Source: Anaeropeptidivorans aminofermentans
Lineage (GTDB): Bacteria; Bacillota; Clostridia; Lachnospirales; UBA5962
Assembly (NCBI RefSeq): GCF_940670685.1
Contig: NZ_OW711693.1
Span: 2,170,001-2,234,000, forward strand
Length of the DNA: 64,000 nucleotides
Reading direction: 5' to 3'
The notes below the pieces were generated by a model, which searched no databases, had not been told where the DNA came from, and saw nothing but the letters and a program-made list of their open reading frames with translations. This document shows, in pieces, positions 44,548 through 52,845 of the stretch. Position 1 is the stretch's first letter, and every line of letters begins with the position of its first letter. Position numbers and translations under genes: made by a program.

Positions 44548-44725
44548 ATGGTTTTTAGAAAGTCAATTTGCTTTTATTTTGAAACAAATATTGGATTAAA
44601 ATGAGAAACGAGTAAAAAAGTAAGATAACAATGCTATTATTCAAATGATTATTCTGCATTCAAATAACACTTTAAATTGCCGTTATCTTGTTCTCTGGAG
44701 CCGTGTATTTTCATAATAACAAATT

Positions 44726-44751
44726 ACCGGAGGCTTGTAAAAGCCTCCGGT
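44726..44751. terminator. Terminator between VanW and the NifX-like gene
   Basis: ACCGGAGGCTT/AAGCCTCCGGT, 12 perfect base pairs, 15 bp after the NifX-like stop. On the minus strand AATTTGTTATT follows; usable by both convergent genes. The 44548-44725 gap holds inverted AAGATAAC/GTTATCTT arms, otherwise nothing clear. Confidence 0.85.
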
Positions 44752-44765
44752 TTGTCTATAAAAAT

Positions 44766-45170
44766 TTAATGTTCAGAGTCTCCACAGCTATGCTCTTTGC
44801 AGGAAGCTCCATCGTTTTTATCATGATGATGTTCTCCATGGTTTGTACAGGCGGCTTCAGGATCATATTTAAGGCTCCCTTTAAGCAAATCTTCTACCGC
44901 CTCATCGGCATTTCCTGATACTCCGCCATAAAAAGTTATTCCGGCCTCTGAAAGTGCTCTTTTTGCCCCAGCTCCTATTCCACCGCATATTAATTCTTCT
45001 ACTTCAAGCTTTTTAAGAATATCTGCCAAAGCTCCATGCCCGCTTCCATTGGTATTTACAACAGTTGCTAATGTTACTTTTCCATTTTCAATATCATATA
45101 TCTTAAATCTTTCTGTATGACCGAAATGCTGAAAAATTTCACCCTTTTCATAAGTCGTGGCAATTCTCAT
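44766..45170 (-). CDS. NifB/NifX-type dinitrogenase iron-molybdenum cofactor domain protein
   Basis: 134 residues. The Nitro_FeMo-Co domain spans about 1-105: IATTYEKGEIFQHFGHTERFKIYDIENGKV, then LICGGIGAGAKRALSEAGITFYGGVSG. The tail (110-134) is rich in His, Cys and Asp (NHGEHHHDKNDGASCKEHSCGDSEH), a likely metal-binding extension. No nif genes are present, so it is probably a metal-cluster carrier of the Mrp system and not part of nitrogen fixation. It starts 1-2 bases from the Mrp stop; GGAAGG precedes it. Last gene of the DUF134-Mrp-NifX operon. Confidence 0.9.
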   Translation of the reverse strand: MRIATTYEKGEIFQHFGHTERFKIYDIENGKVTLATVVNTNGSGHGALADILKKLEVEELICGGIGAGAKRALSEAGITFYGGVSGNADEAVEDLLKGSLKYDPEAACTNHGEHHHDKNDGASCKEHSCGDSEH

Positions 45171-45171
45171 T

Positions 45172-46008
45172 TTAATTTACCTTCCTTTCAAGCATATTCA
45201 TCATATCATCAAGCCAGCCCCCCTCGAAAAGCTCTATCATACCTTTATCTGAGGCGGCAGAAAGTCTTGGGTCTATAGGTATCCGTGCTTTATTTTCAAT
45301 GGAAAACCTTTTAGATATTTCTTCTATTTTACTTTCTCCAAAAATATTGTACTGCTTACCGCAATCAGGGCAAACAAAATAGCTCATATTTTCTACAAGC
45401 CCTAAAACAGGTATGTTCATTATTCTTGCCATATTTAAAGCTTTTTCTGCAATCATGCCTACAAGCTCCTGAGGGGACATAACAATGATGATTCCGTCAA
45501 CGGGTATAGACTGAAATACGGTAAGCGGAACGTCTCCCGTACCCGGCGGCATATCTATAAACATATAATCGATATCCCCCCATACTACGTCTGTCCAGAA
45601 TTGTTTTACCATTCCGCCTATAATAGGCCCTCTCCATACCACAGGGTCCGTTTCCCTTTCTGTAAGAAGGTTCAAGGACATTACAGAAATACCGGTTTTT
45701 GTTTTTATGGGATAAAAGCAGGATTCGTTGCCGTAAACTTTATCATGAAGGCCGAATAACTTGGGGATGGAAGGCCCTGTAATATCTGCGTCGAGTATGG
45801 CAGTAGCATAACCTTCCCTGCTTGAAAGCACAGCAAGTAAAGACGTTACTAAAGATTTTCCTACGCCTCCCTTTCCGCTTACGATACCTATGACTTTTTT
45901 AATATTGCTAAGTTCATGAGGCTTTTCAATAAAATCACTCTTGGGATTTCTGCGTTCGGCGCATTCGCTGCCGCATGAGGAACAATCCCTTGTACAGTTT
46001 TCACTCAT
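45172..46008 (-). CDS. Mrp/NBP35-type Fe-S cluster carrier ATPase
   Basis: 278 residues. An N-terminal Cys-rich segment (CTRDCSSCGSEC) is followed by the deviant Walker A GKGGVGKS, then DADITGPSIPKLFG, the Walker B-like MFIDMPPGTGDVPL, and CPDCGKQYN (C-x-x-C) for cluster binding. It binds and transfers [4Fe-4S] clusters in the cytosol. The start at 46008 is chosen because CAGGAG lies 9 bases upstream and the alternatives are too close or lack a site. It overlaps the DUF134 stop by 8 bp. Confidence 0.93.
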   Translation of the reverse strand: MSENCTRDCSSCGSECAERRNPKSDFIEKPHELSNIKKVIGIVSGKGGVGKSLVTSLLAVLSSREGYATAILDADITGPSIPKLFGLHDKVYGNESCFYPIKTKTGISVMSLNLLTERETDPVVWRGPIIGGMVKQFWTDVVWGDIDYMFIDMPPGTGDVPLTVFQSIPVDGIIIVMSPQELVGMIAEKALNMARIMNIPVLGLVENMSYFVCPDCGKQYNIFGESKIEEISKRFSIENKARIPIDPRLSAASDKGMIELFEGGWLDDMMNMLERKVN

Positions 46009-46369
46009 TAAATTCATCTCCTGAATAGCATTTTCTTCTGTGGCAGTGTCTGCAGCCACAGCCGCATTTTTCCCCACAGTAGAGAATATAATCTCCGCCG
46101 CTTATTGTAAGCTCTTTCCCTTTAACAAGACATTCTGCAAGCTTTTTACGGGCACTGTTATAAATGCTCTGAACCGTTGTCCGGGCAACGTCTATTTTTT
46201 CAGCACATTCTTCCTGATTCAACCCTTCAAGATCTATCAGCCTTATGGTTTCAAACTCGTCAAGTGTCATCAGGATTTGCTCCTTACCCTCTGTCTTTAA
46301 ATCGAGAGGCCCAAAGCTACAACTACTCGGCAAACAACATACACGCCTCCTTTTCTTTGGCCTTGGCAT
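46001..46369 (-). CDS. DUF134 (UPF0251) HTH regulator with cysteine-rich tail
   Basis: 122 residues. Starts MPRPKKRRRVCCLPSSCSFGP, the family signature. A sigma-70 region 4-like HTH spans about 40-90 (LDEFETIRLIDLEGLNQEECAEKIDVARTTVQSIYNSARKKLAE). The tail is Cys/His-rich: CGEKCGCGCRHCHRRKC. The cysteines suggest a metal- or cluster-sensing regulator. AGGGGGG lies before ATG 46369. It leads the operon with Mrp and the NifX-like protein. Its promoter contains the dyad TGACATATGTCA and a second TGACATAT, so self-regulation is plausible. Confidence 0.9.
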   Translation of the reverse strand: MPRPKKRRRVCCLPSSCSFGPLDLKTEGKEQILMTLDEFETIRLIDLEGLNQEECAEKIDVARTTVQSIYNSARKKLAECLVKGKELTISGGDYILYCGEKCGCGCRHCHRRKCYSGDEFNE

Positions 46370-46419
46370 AATATCCCCCCTCTGAAATTCATTACCAATA
46401 TATGTCATAAATCAAGTCA

Positions 46420-46448
46420 AATATATCACTATATCTGACATATGTCAA
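46420..46448 (-). promoter_or_regulatory. Promoter of the DUF134-Mrp-NifX operon with overlapping dyad
   Basis: On the minus strand TTGACA, a 17-bp spacer, then TATATT. TGACATATGTCA, a perfect 12-bp palindrome, covers the -35 (46437-46448). TGACATAT recurs at about 46399-46406, near the expected transcription start. Confidence 0.72.
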
Positions 46449-46465
46449 TAACCTCATAAAAATAA

Positions 46466-46513
46466 AATCTGCCTAAGCATAAAAAGTCATCGCTTCAGTG
46501 CAGATTTTTTTAT
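46466..46513. terminator. Terminator of the LURP-one gene
   Basis: AAAATCTGC/GCAGATTTTTTT outer stem with an inner AGC/GCT pairing; T-rich on both strands. It lies 22 bp after the stop at 46536. Confidence 0.75.
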
Positions 46514-46535
46514 TTTAAAAATAAACCGGTTGAAG

Positions 46536-47018
46536 TCAACCTCTGTTTTCATTATGAATACAATTATCTATGGCTATAACAAGAGCAGCAAAAAAGGCAT
46601 AATCCGCCTCATCGGGGATATAAAGCTCATAAGAATCTCCAAAGCTTAACCATTTCTTTGAAACAGAACCGAAAAGCCTTCCGTCTTTTATGATATCAAA
46701 ATCCATTCCGAATAAATCGCCTTCAATCCGATAGCTTCCATATACGCTTTCTATACTTATGTTTTTATTAAAGAAGGAGAACTCCTGTATCACATTTGCT
46801 AAAAGGTTATCGCCGGAATAAATTTCATATTCTGCAAGAAAAAGCTTAAGCTTCTGCTTTATATAATAAATTTCATTTCCAGAAGCATCTAAAATATGTA
46901 TTCTGGCTCCTATTGTAAAGATCTCGCTTTCAACCTGCAACACGGCCTCATCGTTTTCATTGTAAACATCATATTTATCTCCTATGGAAAAAACCCTTTG
47001 GTTTATATAAAGTTTCAT
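46536..47018 (-). CDS. LURP-one-related (YxjI-like) protein
   Basis: 160 residues, all-beta pattern with repeated blocks: YINQRVFSIGDKYDVYNENDEAVLQVES, IHILDASGNEIYYIKQKLKL, YEIYSGDNLLANVIQEFSFF and KDGRLFGSVSKKWLSFGDSYELYIPDEADYAFFAALVIAIDNC. This is the Tubby-like LURP-one barrel, a soluble or membrane-associated protein of unknown function in Firmicutes. GGAGGTC precedes the ATG. It stands alone between the chemoreceptor and the DUF134 operon. Confidence 0.88.
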   Translation of the reverse strand: MKLYINQRVFSIGDKYDVYNENDEAVLQVESEIFTIGARIHILDASGNEIYYIKQKLKLFLAEYEIYSGDNLLANVIQEFSFFNKNISIESVYGSYRIEGDLFGMDFDIIKDGRLFGSVSKKWLSFGDSYELYIPDEADYAFFAALVIAIDNCIHNENRG

Positions 47019-47045
47019 CTATGACCTCCTTATAGCATTTTTATA

Positions 47046-47074
47046 AAAACGCAGAACCATAATGTCCTGCGTTT
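47046..47074 (-). terminator. Hairpin upstream of the LURP-one gene
   Basis: AAAACGCAG/CTGCGTTTT stem with a 12-base loop and a T-run on the minus strand, 28 bases before the LURP-one start. It could stop read-through from the chemoreceptor or attenuate the LURP-one gene. Confidence 0.65.
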
Positions 47075-47083
47075 TAGCGTTTA

Positions 47084-47183
47084 TACTTAAATTGTTACGA
47101 AGCACTATGGTTATCAATTACTTTTACTTTATTTTAAGCCTTTTTGAGCCAAATATCCATAGTAAAATAAAAGTAAATTCTAT
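47084..47183. repeat. Family B repeat, copy 4 (diverged)
   Basis: Starts TACTTAAATTGTTACGAAGC. Contains ATCAATTACTTTTACTTTATT, GAGCCAAATATCCATAGTA and AAAATAAAAGTAAATT, in the same order as copies 1-3. Confidence 0.7.
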
Positions 47184-47189
47184 ATGATA

Positions 47190-47250
47190 AAAAAGCACAC
47201 TCCCAGAGAACAGGGCAAATGAGTTAAAAGGCGCCTTGTCTTAGGGAGTG
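47190..47250 (-). terminator. Long terminator of the chemoreceptor gene
   Basis: CACTCCC/GGGAGTG closing stem with inner ACAAGGC/GCCCTGT-like pairing. It is followed on the minus strand by GCTTTTTTA and lies 35 bp past the stop. Confidence 0.75.
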
Positions 47251-47284
47251 ATACTCAAGATTTATGAAATAAATCTAAATTTCA

Positions 47285-49570
47285 TTAAATTACATATTTA
47301 TCTATTAAATTGTTGAGAACCGCATTTTGGCTTGAAAGCTCTTCCGTAGCGGCAGCAAGCTCTTCAGACATGGCGGCGTTATTCTGAGATACGTCAACAA
47401 TATTATTTATGCTGTTTCTTATAATTTCAACACCGGACACCTGTTTTTCAGAAACCTCGGCTACTTTTTCAACAATATCCGTAACCTTATCTATATCATT
47501 TGCAATTATATTAAAGGACTGGCTTGTCTGCCCTGCAAATTTAACGCTTTCCTGTATCTTTTTAAGGGAGTTTTCTATAAGCCCTGTAGTTTCATCGGCA
47601 GATTCTTTGCTTTTTACGGAAAGATTTCTAACCTCCTCCGCAACCACTGTAAATCCCTTGCCGTATTGCCCTGCCCTGGATGCTTCAACGGCAGCATTCA
47701 GCGCAAGAAGATTTGTTTGGAAGGCGATATCGTTTAATGTTTTCATAATTTCATTCATTTTCTTTGAGTAAGTTTCGACTTCTGTTACGGCGTCAAGCAG
47801 AAGACCCATTCTTCTTCCGCCTTCCTTGGCATGAAACTGGCTTTCAGCAACAAGCTTCGTCGCTTCTCTTGTGCTTTCCGTATTGTTTATGATGCTTTCA
47901 TCCATACTGGATATGGCCTCAGCAAGGCTATTAATTGACTGTATCTGTGTATCTGCCCCCATGGAAAGCTGGGCTGCGGACTCGGATACCTGGTTATTTC
48001 CCGAAAGCATATGATGAGAAGAATCTCTCATAGTAGAAAGCATTTCGCTCATTCCGTTTACCATGTCGTTTATGGAGATTCTTATGGCTTCAAAATCACC
48101 TAAATATTCTCTTGTTATGGTATTGCTGTAATTATAATTGTGAGCCATTTCATTCAAAAGGCCGGAAATTTCCGATATATAAGAGGAAATTTCTTTTGAC
48201 ATATTATTTGCCGCATACTTCATATCATCGAAAACTCCGCTGTACTCGGTTTCAATATAAGAATCCAGCTTGCCCTTAGCCATATTGTTAAGGCTAATCA
48301 TAAGATCGTCAACCGGCTTCTGGAAGCCTTCCATAAGATTATTAAGGCCTTCAAGAAGATGTTTCCAATCCCCTTTATTATCCGCAATATCGGCCCTTAC
48401 GGAAAGATCCCCTTCGCTTGCACTTTCAATTAAATAATTTATTTGAGAAGATATGTTTTTAAGCCTTCCTCTAAGCTCATCAATAATCTTATTGGCGGCC
48501 CCTCTGTAACCGGAGAACTGCCTTATCTCAGCGTTAAAATCTCCGGCACTGATAGACCTTAACCCTCTTAAAAGCTCTTTATTATCGGTAATATATGCCC
48601 CAAGCATTTCATTGACACCGATTGCTACCTCTTTAAACATACCTTCATATTCGTCTATATTCATAAAGGCATTAGTATTTCCGGCTTTATGCTCCTCAGC
48701 AATTGCCTTAAGCTCAGATGTTAATTTCATCAGTATTTCCGAAAGCTTAAAGGCGCTTTCTTTAAGCCCTATAAATTCTTTGGTGCCGACCTTCATGTTT
48801 CTTATATTATCCATAAGATCAGGCTCACCGGCAGAAAACTTCTGAATTTGATTATCAATTCGTTCCAAAGGAACAGTAAACACATCTGTAAACTTTGAAA
48901 AAATAAATACAAAGAAAAATCCCAAAGCAATTATTACAACAGCTAAAGCTATAAATATATTGCTTCCCATTTCTCTTGTAACGCTTACTCTGGCTTCTAT
49001 ATCATCAATATAGTCTCCTGTGCTTATGTACCAGCCTAAAGGCTCAAATTTCTGTGTGTATGCCCTCTTTGCATAGGCAACGTCTCCGCTGTCTATTTTG
49101 GGAAAGCTGTATTCTGAAAATCCCTCTCCCGAATCACCGGCTTTAATAATTTCCTGAATATAATAAACACCGTTTGCATCTTGATTGTTAATCCTTTCCT
49201 GCCCAGTGTTTTCTGTAACAGGATGCGCAACACATACACCCTCTGAATCATCTATCCATAAATATCCGTTGCCATCGTTAAACCGCATGGATATAATCTC
49301 ATTTTTTATGGCTTCTTTCATTTGATTTTCGGATATTTGCCCGTTTTGATACTGTGCATAATTATATTCAGCTATACTCATTGCAATTTGAGAGCTATTG
49401 ATAAGCCCTTTGTCATAATTCTCCAAAGCCGACTTTTCTGTTTCTGAAACAAGCCGTCTTATCATCACCAAGGATAGAACCAACTGAGAAACAATTAAAA
49501 GAATAACTATCCCTGAAGTAAGGCCTCGTATTTTACTCTTTACAGACTTAATTTTTGATAATTTTCTCAT
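47285..49570 (-). CDS. Methyl-accepting chemotaxis protein with Cache sensor and poly-HAMP array
   Basis: 761 residues. TM1 about 14-36, an extracellular single Cache domain (about 40-200, with [19 protein letters not shown]), and TM2 about 207-228. Then come about 270 residues with four to five HAMP-like repeats, each with an xGDxxxxI-type turn ([27 protein letters not shown]). The signalling domain follows, with hairpin tip [37 protein letters not shown]. The sequence ends without a CheR-tether pentapeptide. It senses a small external ligand and controls CheA; no che genes are nearby. Poly-HAMP receptors are known but less common. Confidence 0.93.
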   Translation of the reverse strand: MRKLSKIKSVKSKIRGLTSGIVILLIVSQLVLSLVMIRRLVSETEKSALENYDKGLINSSQIAMSIAEYNYAQYQNGQISENQMKEAIKNEIISMRFNDGNGYLWIDDSEGVCVAHPVTENTGQERINNQDANGVYYIQEIIKAGDSGEGFSEYSFPKIDSGDVAYAKRAYTQKFEPLGWYISTGDYIDDIEARVSVTREMGSNIFIALAVVIIALGFFFVFIFSKFTDVFTVPLERIDNQIQKFSAGEPDLMDNIRNMKVGTKEFIGLKESAFKLSEILMKLTSELKAIAEEHKAGNTNAFMNIDEYEGMFKEVAIGVNEMLGAYITDNKELLRGLRSISAGDFNAEIRQFSGYRGAANKIIDELRGRLKNISSQINYLIESASEGDLSVRADIADNKGDWKHLLEGLNNLMEGFQKPVDDLMISLNNMAKGKLDSYIETEYSGVFDDMKYAANNMSKEISSYISEISGLLNEMAHNYNYSNTITREYLGDFEAIRISINDMVNGMSEMLSTMRDSSHHMLSGNNQVSESAAQLSMGADTQIQSINSLAEAISSMDESIINNTESTREATKLVAESQFHAKEGGRRMGLLLDAVTEVETYSKKMNEIMKTLNDIAFQTNLLALNAAVEASRAGQYGKGFTVVAEEVRNLSVKSKESADETTGLIENSLKKIQESVKFAGQTSQSFNIIANDIDKVTDIVEKVAEVSEKQVSGVEIIRNSINNIVDVSQNNAAMSEELAAATEELSSQNAVLNNLIDKYVI

Positions 49571-49908
49571 TATCCTGTTCGCCTCTTTTGTATGAATTTT
49601 TGTTTATCTTTAAAATGTCTTTCCAAATATAGCCATCAGGAGTATATGGCTCTATTAATATATTCGGAATTTCAGAGCGTTTTAAATAGATAAAACTGCC
49701 AACATCATAAAGTATATCAATAAAGCATATCTTATGCAAATTAAAGTAAATATCTTTACAACAAAATGTATAGGGCTTTTAGATAAAGTCATTCTAATTT
49801 TTTATATTGCTAAAATACCCAGGAAATATTAATTAATTTATATGATAAAATGTTTAATTTTCTCCTTTTATATAAGTCCTTTTGCATAAATTATTTAAGC
49901 ATATGAAT
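49571..49908. other. AT-rich gap upstream of the chemoreceptor
   Basis: No convincing gene. An open frame of about 63 codons on the minus strand (TTG at 49739, ending inside the chemoreceptor start region at 49548) reads like a protein end ([20 protein letters not shown]) but has no ribosome-binding site. It may be a relic. Confidence 0.4.
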
Positions 49909-50009
49909 GACCGCTCCTGCATGTTTTAAAAAAGCAAATTTAGTTTATTCCGCCTTTTATGGGAAATACCTATTCATTTGCTCATTTTAAAACATGTTTA
50001 AGAGCGGTC
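49909..50009. repeat. Large near-perfect inverted repeat (about 100-bp hairpin)
   Basis: Left arm from 49909: GACCGCTC, then CATGTTTTAAAA. Right arm: TTTTAAAACATG (from 49985), then GAGCGGTC (ends 50009). The 53-bp spacer itself has AGCAAAT/ATTTGCT arms. It lies 38 bp downstream of the 45-residue membrane protein gene on the minus strand. Confidence 0.8.
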
Positions 50010-50046
50010 CTCCATAATATATTTTCATATTCGTCATCTAATAGTG

Positions 50047-50184
50047 CTAGCACATGAAAAGCATATACAGCCCGCAAATCATAAGAGCTGCCGCTACTAC
50101 ATAAGCCAAAGCCCCGAATATAAGCACAAGAAACATACCAAATCCTATTGAAAAAAGTATCGTACCCCATAATCTTTTACACAT
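50047..50184 (-). CDS. Small membrane protein (45 residues)
   Basis: AAGGAGTGAGGGC directly precedes the ATG at 50184. The product starts MCKRLWGTILFSIGFGMFLV and ends CGLYMLFMC. It has two hydrophobic segments (about 8-26 and 27-44) split by a small Gly-Ala turn, with Cys residues at both ends. The ribosome-binding site and hydrophobic pattern make it a good small gene; a longer frame in another phase across the same bases has no such site. Function unknown. Confidence 0.78.
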   Translation of the reverse strand: MCKRLWGTILFSIGFGMFLVLIFGALAYVVAAALMICGLYMLFMC

Positions 50185-50261
50185 GCCCTCACTCCTTGCC
50201 TATACTAAAGGAAAACTTATGAACTTAAAAGCAAAAGGATTGTTTTTAAGTTTAATCAGTA

Positions 50262-50391
50262 TATAGTAAAATAGCTTTAAGGCAGGAACAAAAACCTATT
50301 TTTCATAAACGGCTTAATATAATAGAAAAGCTTATATTAAGCCCTTCAAAATATACGCTTTTTGTTACTGTAATTAAACCATTTTACTATA
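50262..50391. repeat. Family A repeat, copy 7 (subfamily A-prime, opposite orientation)
   Basis: Ends TATAGTAAAATAGCTTTAA and TTAAACCATTTTACTATA. The reverse complement aligns along its length with copy 5 at 31815-31943. The rest of 50185-50567 holds only AT-rich sequence, with an AACTTAAAA/TTTTTAAGTT palindrome near 50222-50252. Confidence 0.88.
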
Positions 50392-50567
50392 ACCATAAGA
50401 AACAAGTTCTTATTTCAGTATATTGAAAGCTTGGGAATTGTTGCATGTATATAAAGCAAAGATAAAAATTATACAAGCAGAAAATTGTAAAGTGTTTTCA
50501 AATGAGTGTCTCTTTACCGTTAACAAGTATTTTGCACTTTTATTAACTATTTACTATTAAACTTTAG

Positions 50568-51395
50568 TTATATCAAGCCTTCCTGTATAATTTTTATAAG
50601 TTCTGATATGGTTATCAGCTGGACATTGTTTTCTTCAAAATAGGGCATGGTATTTTTTATTGCCGAGGCTGTGGCCTTCCCGCCTTCCTGCCCAACGTGG
50701 CCTATGGCTACGGCATAGCCTTTTTTCATGGCTATATTAGCGGCCTTTTTAAGATTTTTCTCTATTTTGGAAACATCTTTTGTTCCATCAAGGAATATGT
50801 CTCTTTGCAGTACCGTAATACCCATTTCCTCTCCTATATCTCTGGCCTTGGACTTATTGGTGGTTCCTGAATCAACAAATACAAGATTCTTTTCCTTTGC
50901 AACTTCAAGCACTGCCCTTAAAAGTTTCTCATCTTCCATTACCTTAGACCCCATATGGTTATTGATGCCTACGCAGTAGCGTATTTCATCAAGTCCAAAA
51001 TGGACTACTTCCTTTGCTTCGTCTTCCGTAGATTGAGATAATATGGCTTTATCGGGAAGCCATGACCTTTTTCCGTTTACAGGCTCCATGGGAAGATGCA
51101 GTATAACGTCTTTATTATTTTCATAAAGCTGCTTTCCCTCTTCGTAAGAATGGGGCATAGATGGCATAACTGCTCCTGTAAAGGGAGCGTCCATATACAT
51201 AAATTCCTTTGTTCCGTCGGTATCGTTTCCAAAATCGTCAATAATGATTGCAAGATAAGTAGTTTTCATTGGTTCGCTTGATACGGTCACAGCTTTTATT
51301 TCAGAAAAAAAACCGAAATATAAAATTATAAACGCAAATATAAATGTAAAGAAACCGTTTATAGCTTTAGGCCCGTTAAACACAAATATTTTCAT
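50568..51395 (-). CDS. Divergent polysaccharide deacetylase family protein (YibQ/DUF610 type)
   Basis: 275 residues. An N-terminal membrane anchor or signal segment (about 12-33) is followed by the NodB-like core: LAIIIDDFGND, VMPSMPHS, VILHLPMEP, GINNHMGSKVM, LVFVDSGTTN and AIGHVGQEGG. Asp/His metal-binding positions are kept. The family sits outside the membrane and is thought to act on wall polysaccharide, without proven activity. GGTGG lies 5 bases before the ATG. It is monocistronic. Confidence 0.9.
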   Translation of the reverse strand: MKIFVFNGPKAINGFFTFIFAFIILYFGFFSEIKAVTVSSEPMKTTYLAIIIDDFGNDTDGTKEFMYMDAPFTGAVMPSMPHSYEEGKQLYENNKDVILHLPMEPVNGKRSWLPDKAILSQSTEDEAKEVVHFGLDEIRYCVGINNHMGSKVMEDEKLLRAVLEVAKEKNLVFVDSGTTNKSKARDIGEEMGITVLQRDIFLDGTKDVSKIEKNLKKAANIAMKKGYAVAIGHVGQEGGKATASAIKNTMPYFEENNVQLITISELIKIIQEGLI

Positions 51396-51427
51396 ATATC
51401 CACCGCCTTAATTATATATACTTATAG

Positions 51428-51566
51428 TATAGTAAATTTCATATAAAGAAGCAGCAAAAACCTATTCCCATCAGGCCCAAAAACACGGATTTCCTTTGGA
51501 AACGGTACATTTTTGAGCCTTCGTGAATATACGGCTTTGCTGCTGTTTAACTTTAAATTTACTATA
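51428..51566. repeat. Family A repeat, copy 8 (complete, opposite orientation)
   Basis: 139 bp from TATAGTAAATTT to AAATTTACTATA. The core TTTCCTTTGGAAA is the reverse of GGTTTCCAAAGGAAAT in copy 3, and the full length aligns. The best reference copy of the family. Confidence 0.92.
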
Positions 51567-51571
51567 AATTT

Positions 51572-51610
51572 AAAAAGCCGTCCATAATATATATTAAGGA
51601 CGGCTTTTTC
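51572..51610 (-). terminator. Terminator of the DUF368-thiI operon
   Basis: AAAAAGCCGTCC/GGACGGCTTTTT stem around an AT-rich loop. It lies 37 bp past the thiI stop and works on both strands. Confidence 0.9.
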
Positions 51611-51646
51611 CATATTCCATTATTCATAAAAAGACAGTGCAAAATT

Positions 51647-52828
51647 TTATAAATCCATTATTTCCATCTTTTCTATAGCCTCGTCTATCATAGGTTCAAG
51701 ATCTTCTAAAATGTTTCTTTCAATGCTTTCTATGATATTCGCTTTGGGTTTTGTTTCCGGGTGTTTGGCAACAAAAATTGTGCAGCAGTCTTCATAGGGC
51801 CTTATGGAAATATCAAATGTTCCGATTTGCTGGGCTATATCTACAATTTCCTGCTTGTCAAAGCCTGCAAGAGGCCTTAATATGGGAAGGGTTACGGCTG
51901 ATTCCATGGCTCTGATGCTCCTTAAGGTCTGGGATGCAACCTGCCCTACGCTGTCGCCGGTTACAATGGCATAGCCGCCTATTTTGAGGGCTATTTTTTC
52001 GCCGATTCTAAGCATAATCCTTTTTAGAAGCAACGTAAGCTTTTCCGGCGGCACATGGTCGTATAAATAAAGCTGTATATCCGTAAAAGGGATGATATTA
52101 AGCCTTTTTCCTCCCGTAAAATGAGAAAGCCTTTTGGCAAGGTCTACAACCTTTTCCTTGGCTCTTTCGGAGGTATAAGGAGGAGAATGAAAATATACCC
52201 CTTCCAAATCAACACCTCTTTTTTCCATAAGGTATCCGGCTACAGGGCTGTCGATTCCCCCGGAAAGCAGAAGAACGCCCTTTCCTGACGACCCTTGGGG
52301 AAGGCCCCCTACCCCTTTGATAATTTTGGAATATACATATACGGAGTTTCTGATTTCTATATGTATTTTCATCTGGGGCTTATGAAGATCAACCTTTAAA
52401 AAAGGATATTTTTCAATCAGCTTTTCCCCCATTAATATGGAAACGTCATTGGAGAGAAGAGGGAATTTCTTATCTGCCCTTTTCGTTTCCACCTTAAAGG
52501 TAATTTCTTTATTTAAATCACCGTAGTTTTCCTCAAAATAGTCAAAAACCATTTTCTCTACTGATTCTATGGTCTTTTCTTCCCCAACAATACAGGGGCA
52601 AAGACCAATGATGCCGAAAATACAGCTTATTCTTTCGATGGCCTTTTCCATATCAATGTCTCCGGCTTTATTAAACACAAAGAACCGGCCGTTTTCTTTA
52701 TTGATATAATAATCGCCTAAATCGTCGATATTTTTTCTAATGGCCTTAATAAGCTGATTTTCAAATATATATCTGTTTTTTCCTCTGATGGCGATTTCAC
52801 CGTATTTTACTAAAAGACCTCTTTTCAT
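51647..52828 (-). CDS. thiI: tRNA 4-thiouridine synthase ThiI (no rhodanese domain)
   Basis: 393 residues. N-terminal ferredoxin-like region with LVKYGEIAIRGKNR, a THUMP domain (about 60-165), and the PP-loop pyrophosphatase LLLSGGIDSPVAGYLM (about 183-198), followed by VTGDSVGQVASQTL. It adenylates U8 of tRNA for sulfur insertion. The C-terminal rhodanese domain of E. coli ThiI is missing, as in Bacillus, where a dedicated cysteine desulfurase supplies sulfur directly. Such a gene is immediately upstream (17-bp gap). AGAGG precedes the ATG. Confidence 0.95.
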   Translation of the reverse strand: MKRGLLVKYGEIAIRGKNRYIFENQLIKAIRKNIDDLGDYYINKENGRFFVFNKAGDIDMEKAIERISCIFGIIGLCPCIVGEEKTIESVEKMVFDYFEENYGDLNKEITFKVETKRADKKFPLLSNDVSILMGEKLIEKYPFLKVDLHKPQMKIHIEIRNSVYVYSKIIKGVGGLPQGSSGKGVLLLSGGIDSPVAGYLMEKRGVDLEGVYFHSPPYTSERAKEKVVDLAKRLSHFTGGKRLNIIPFTDIQLYLYDHVPPEKLTLLLKRIMLRIGEKIALKIGGYAIVTGDSVGQVASQTLRSIRAMESAVTLPILRPLAGFDKQEIVDIAQQIGTFDISIRPYEDCCTIFVAKHPETKPKANIIESIERNILEDLEPMIDEAIEKMEIMDL

Positions 52829-52845
52829 AGATACCTCTGTCCTAT

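Noticed and set aside
44766-46008. Nitrogen fixation cluster
   Set aside because: The NifX-like domain occurs without nifHDK, nifB or nifE/N. Mrp and DUF134 are common in non-fixers.
49548-49739. 63-codon frame ending in the chemoreceptor start
   Set aside because: It has a TTG start without a ribosome-binding site and overlaps a real gene; mentioned only as a possible relic.
49982-50170. 62-codon frame over the small membrane protein
   Set aside because: It is in a different phase from the 45-residue frame, which has the ribosome-binding site and the membrane-like composition.
8458-51613. Similar small open frames at 8458-8658, 13383-13568 and 51422-51613 that look like a protein family
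   Set aside because: Their likeness follows from family A repeats read in one frame. They lack ribosome-binding sites and run across repeat boundaries.
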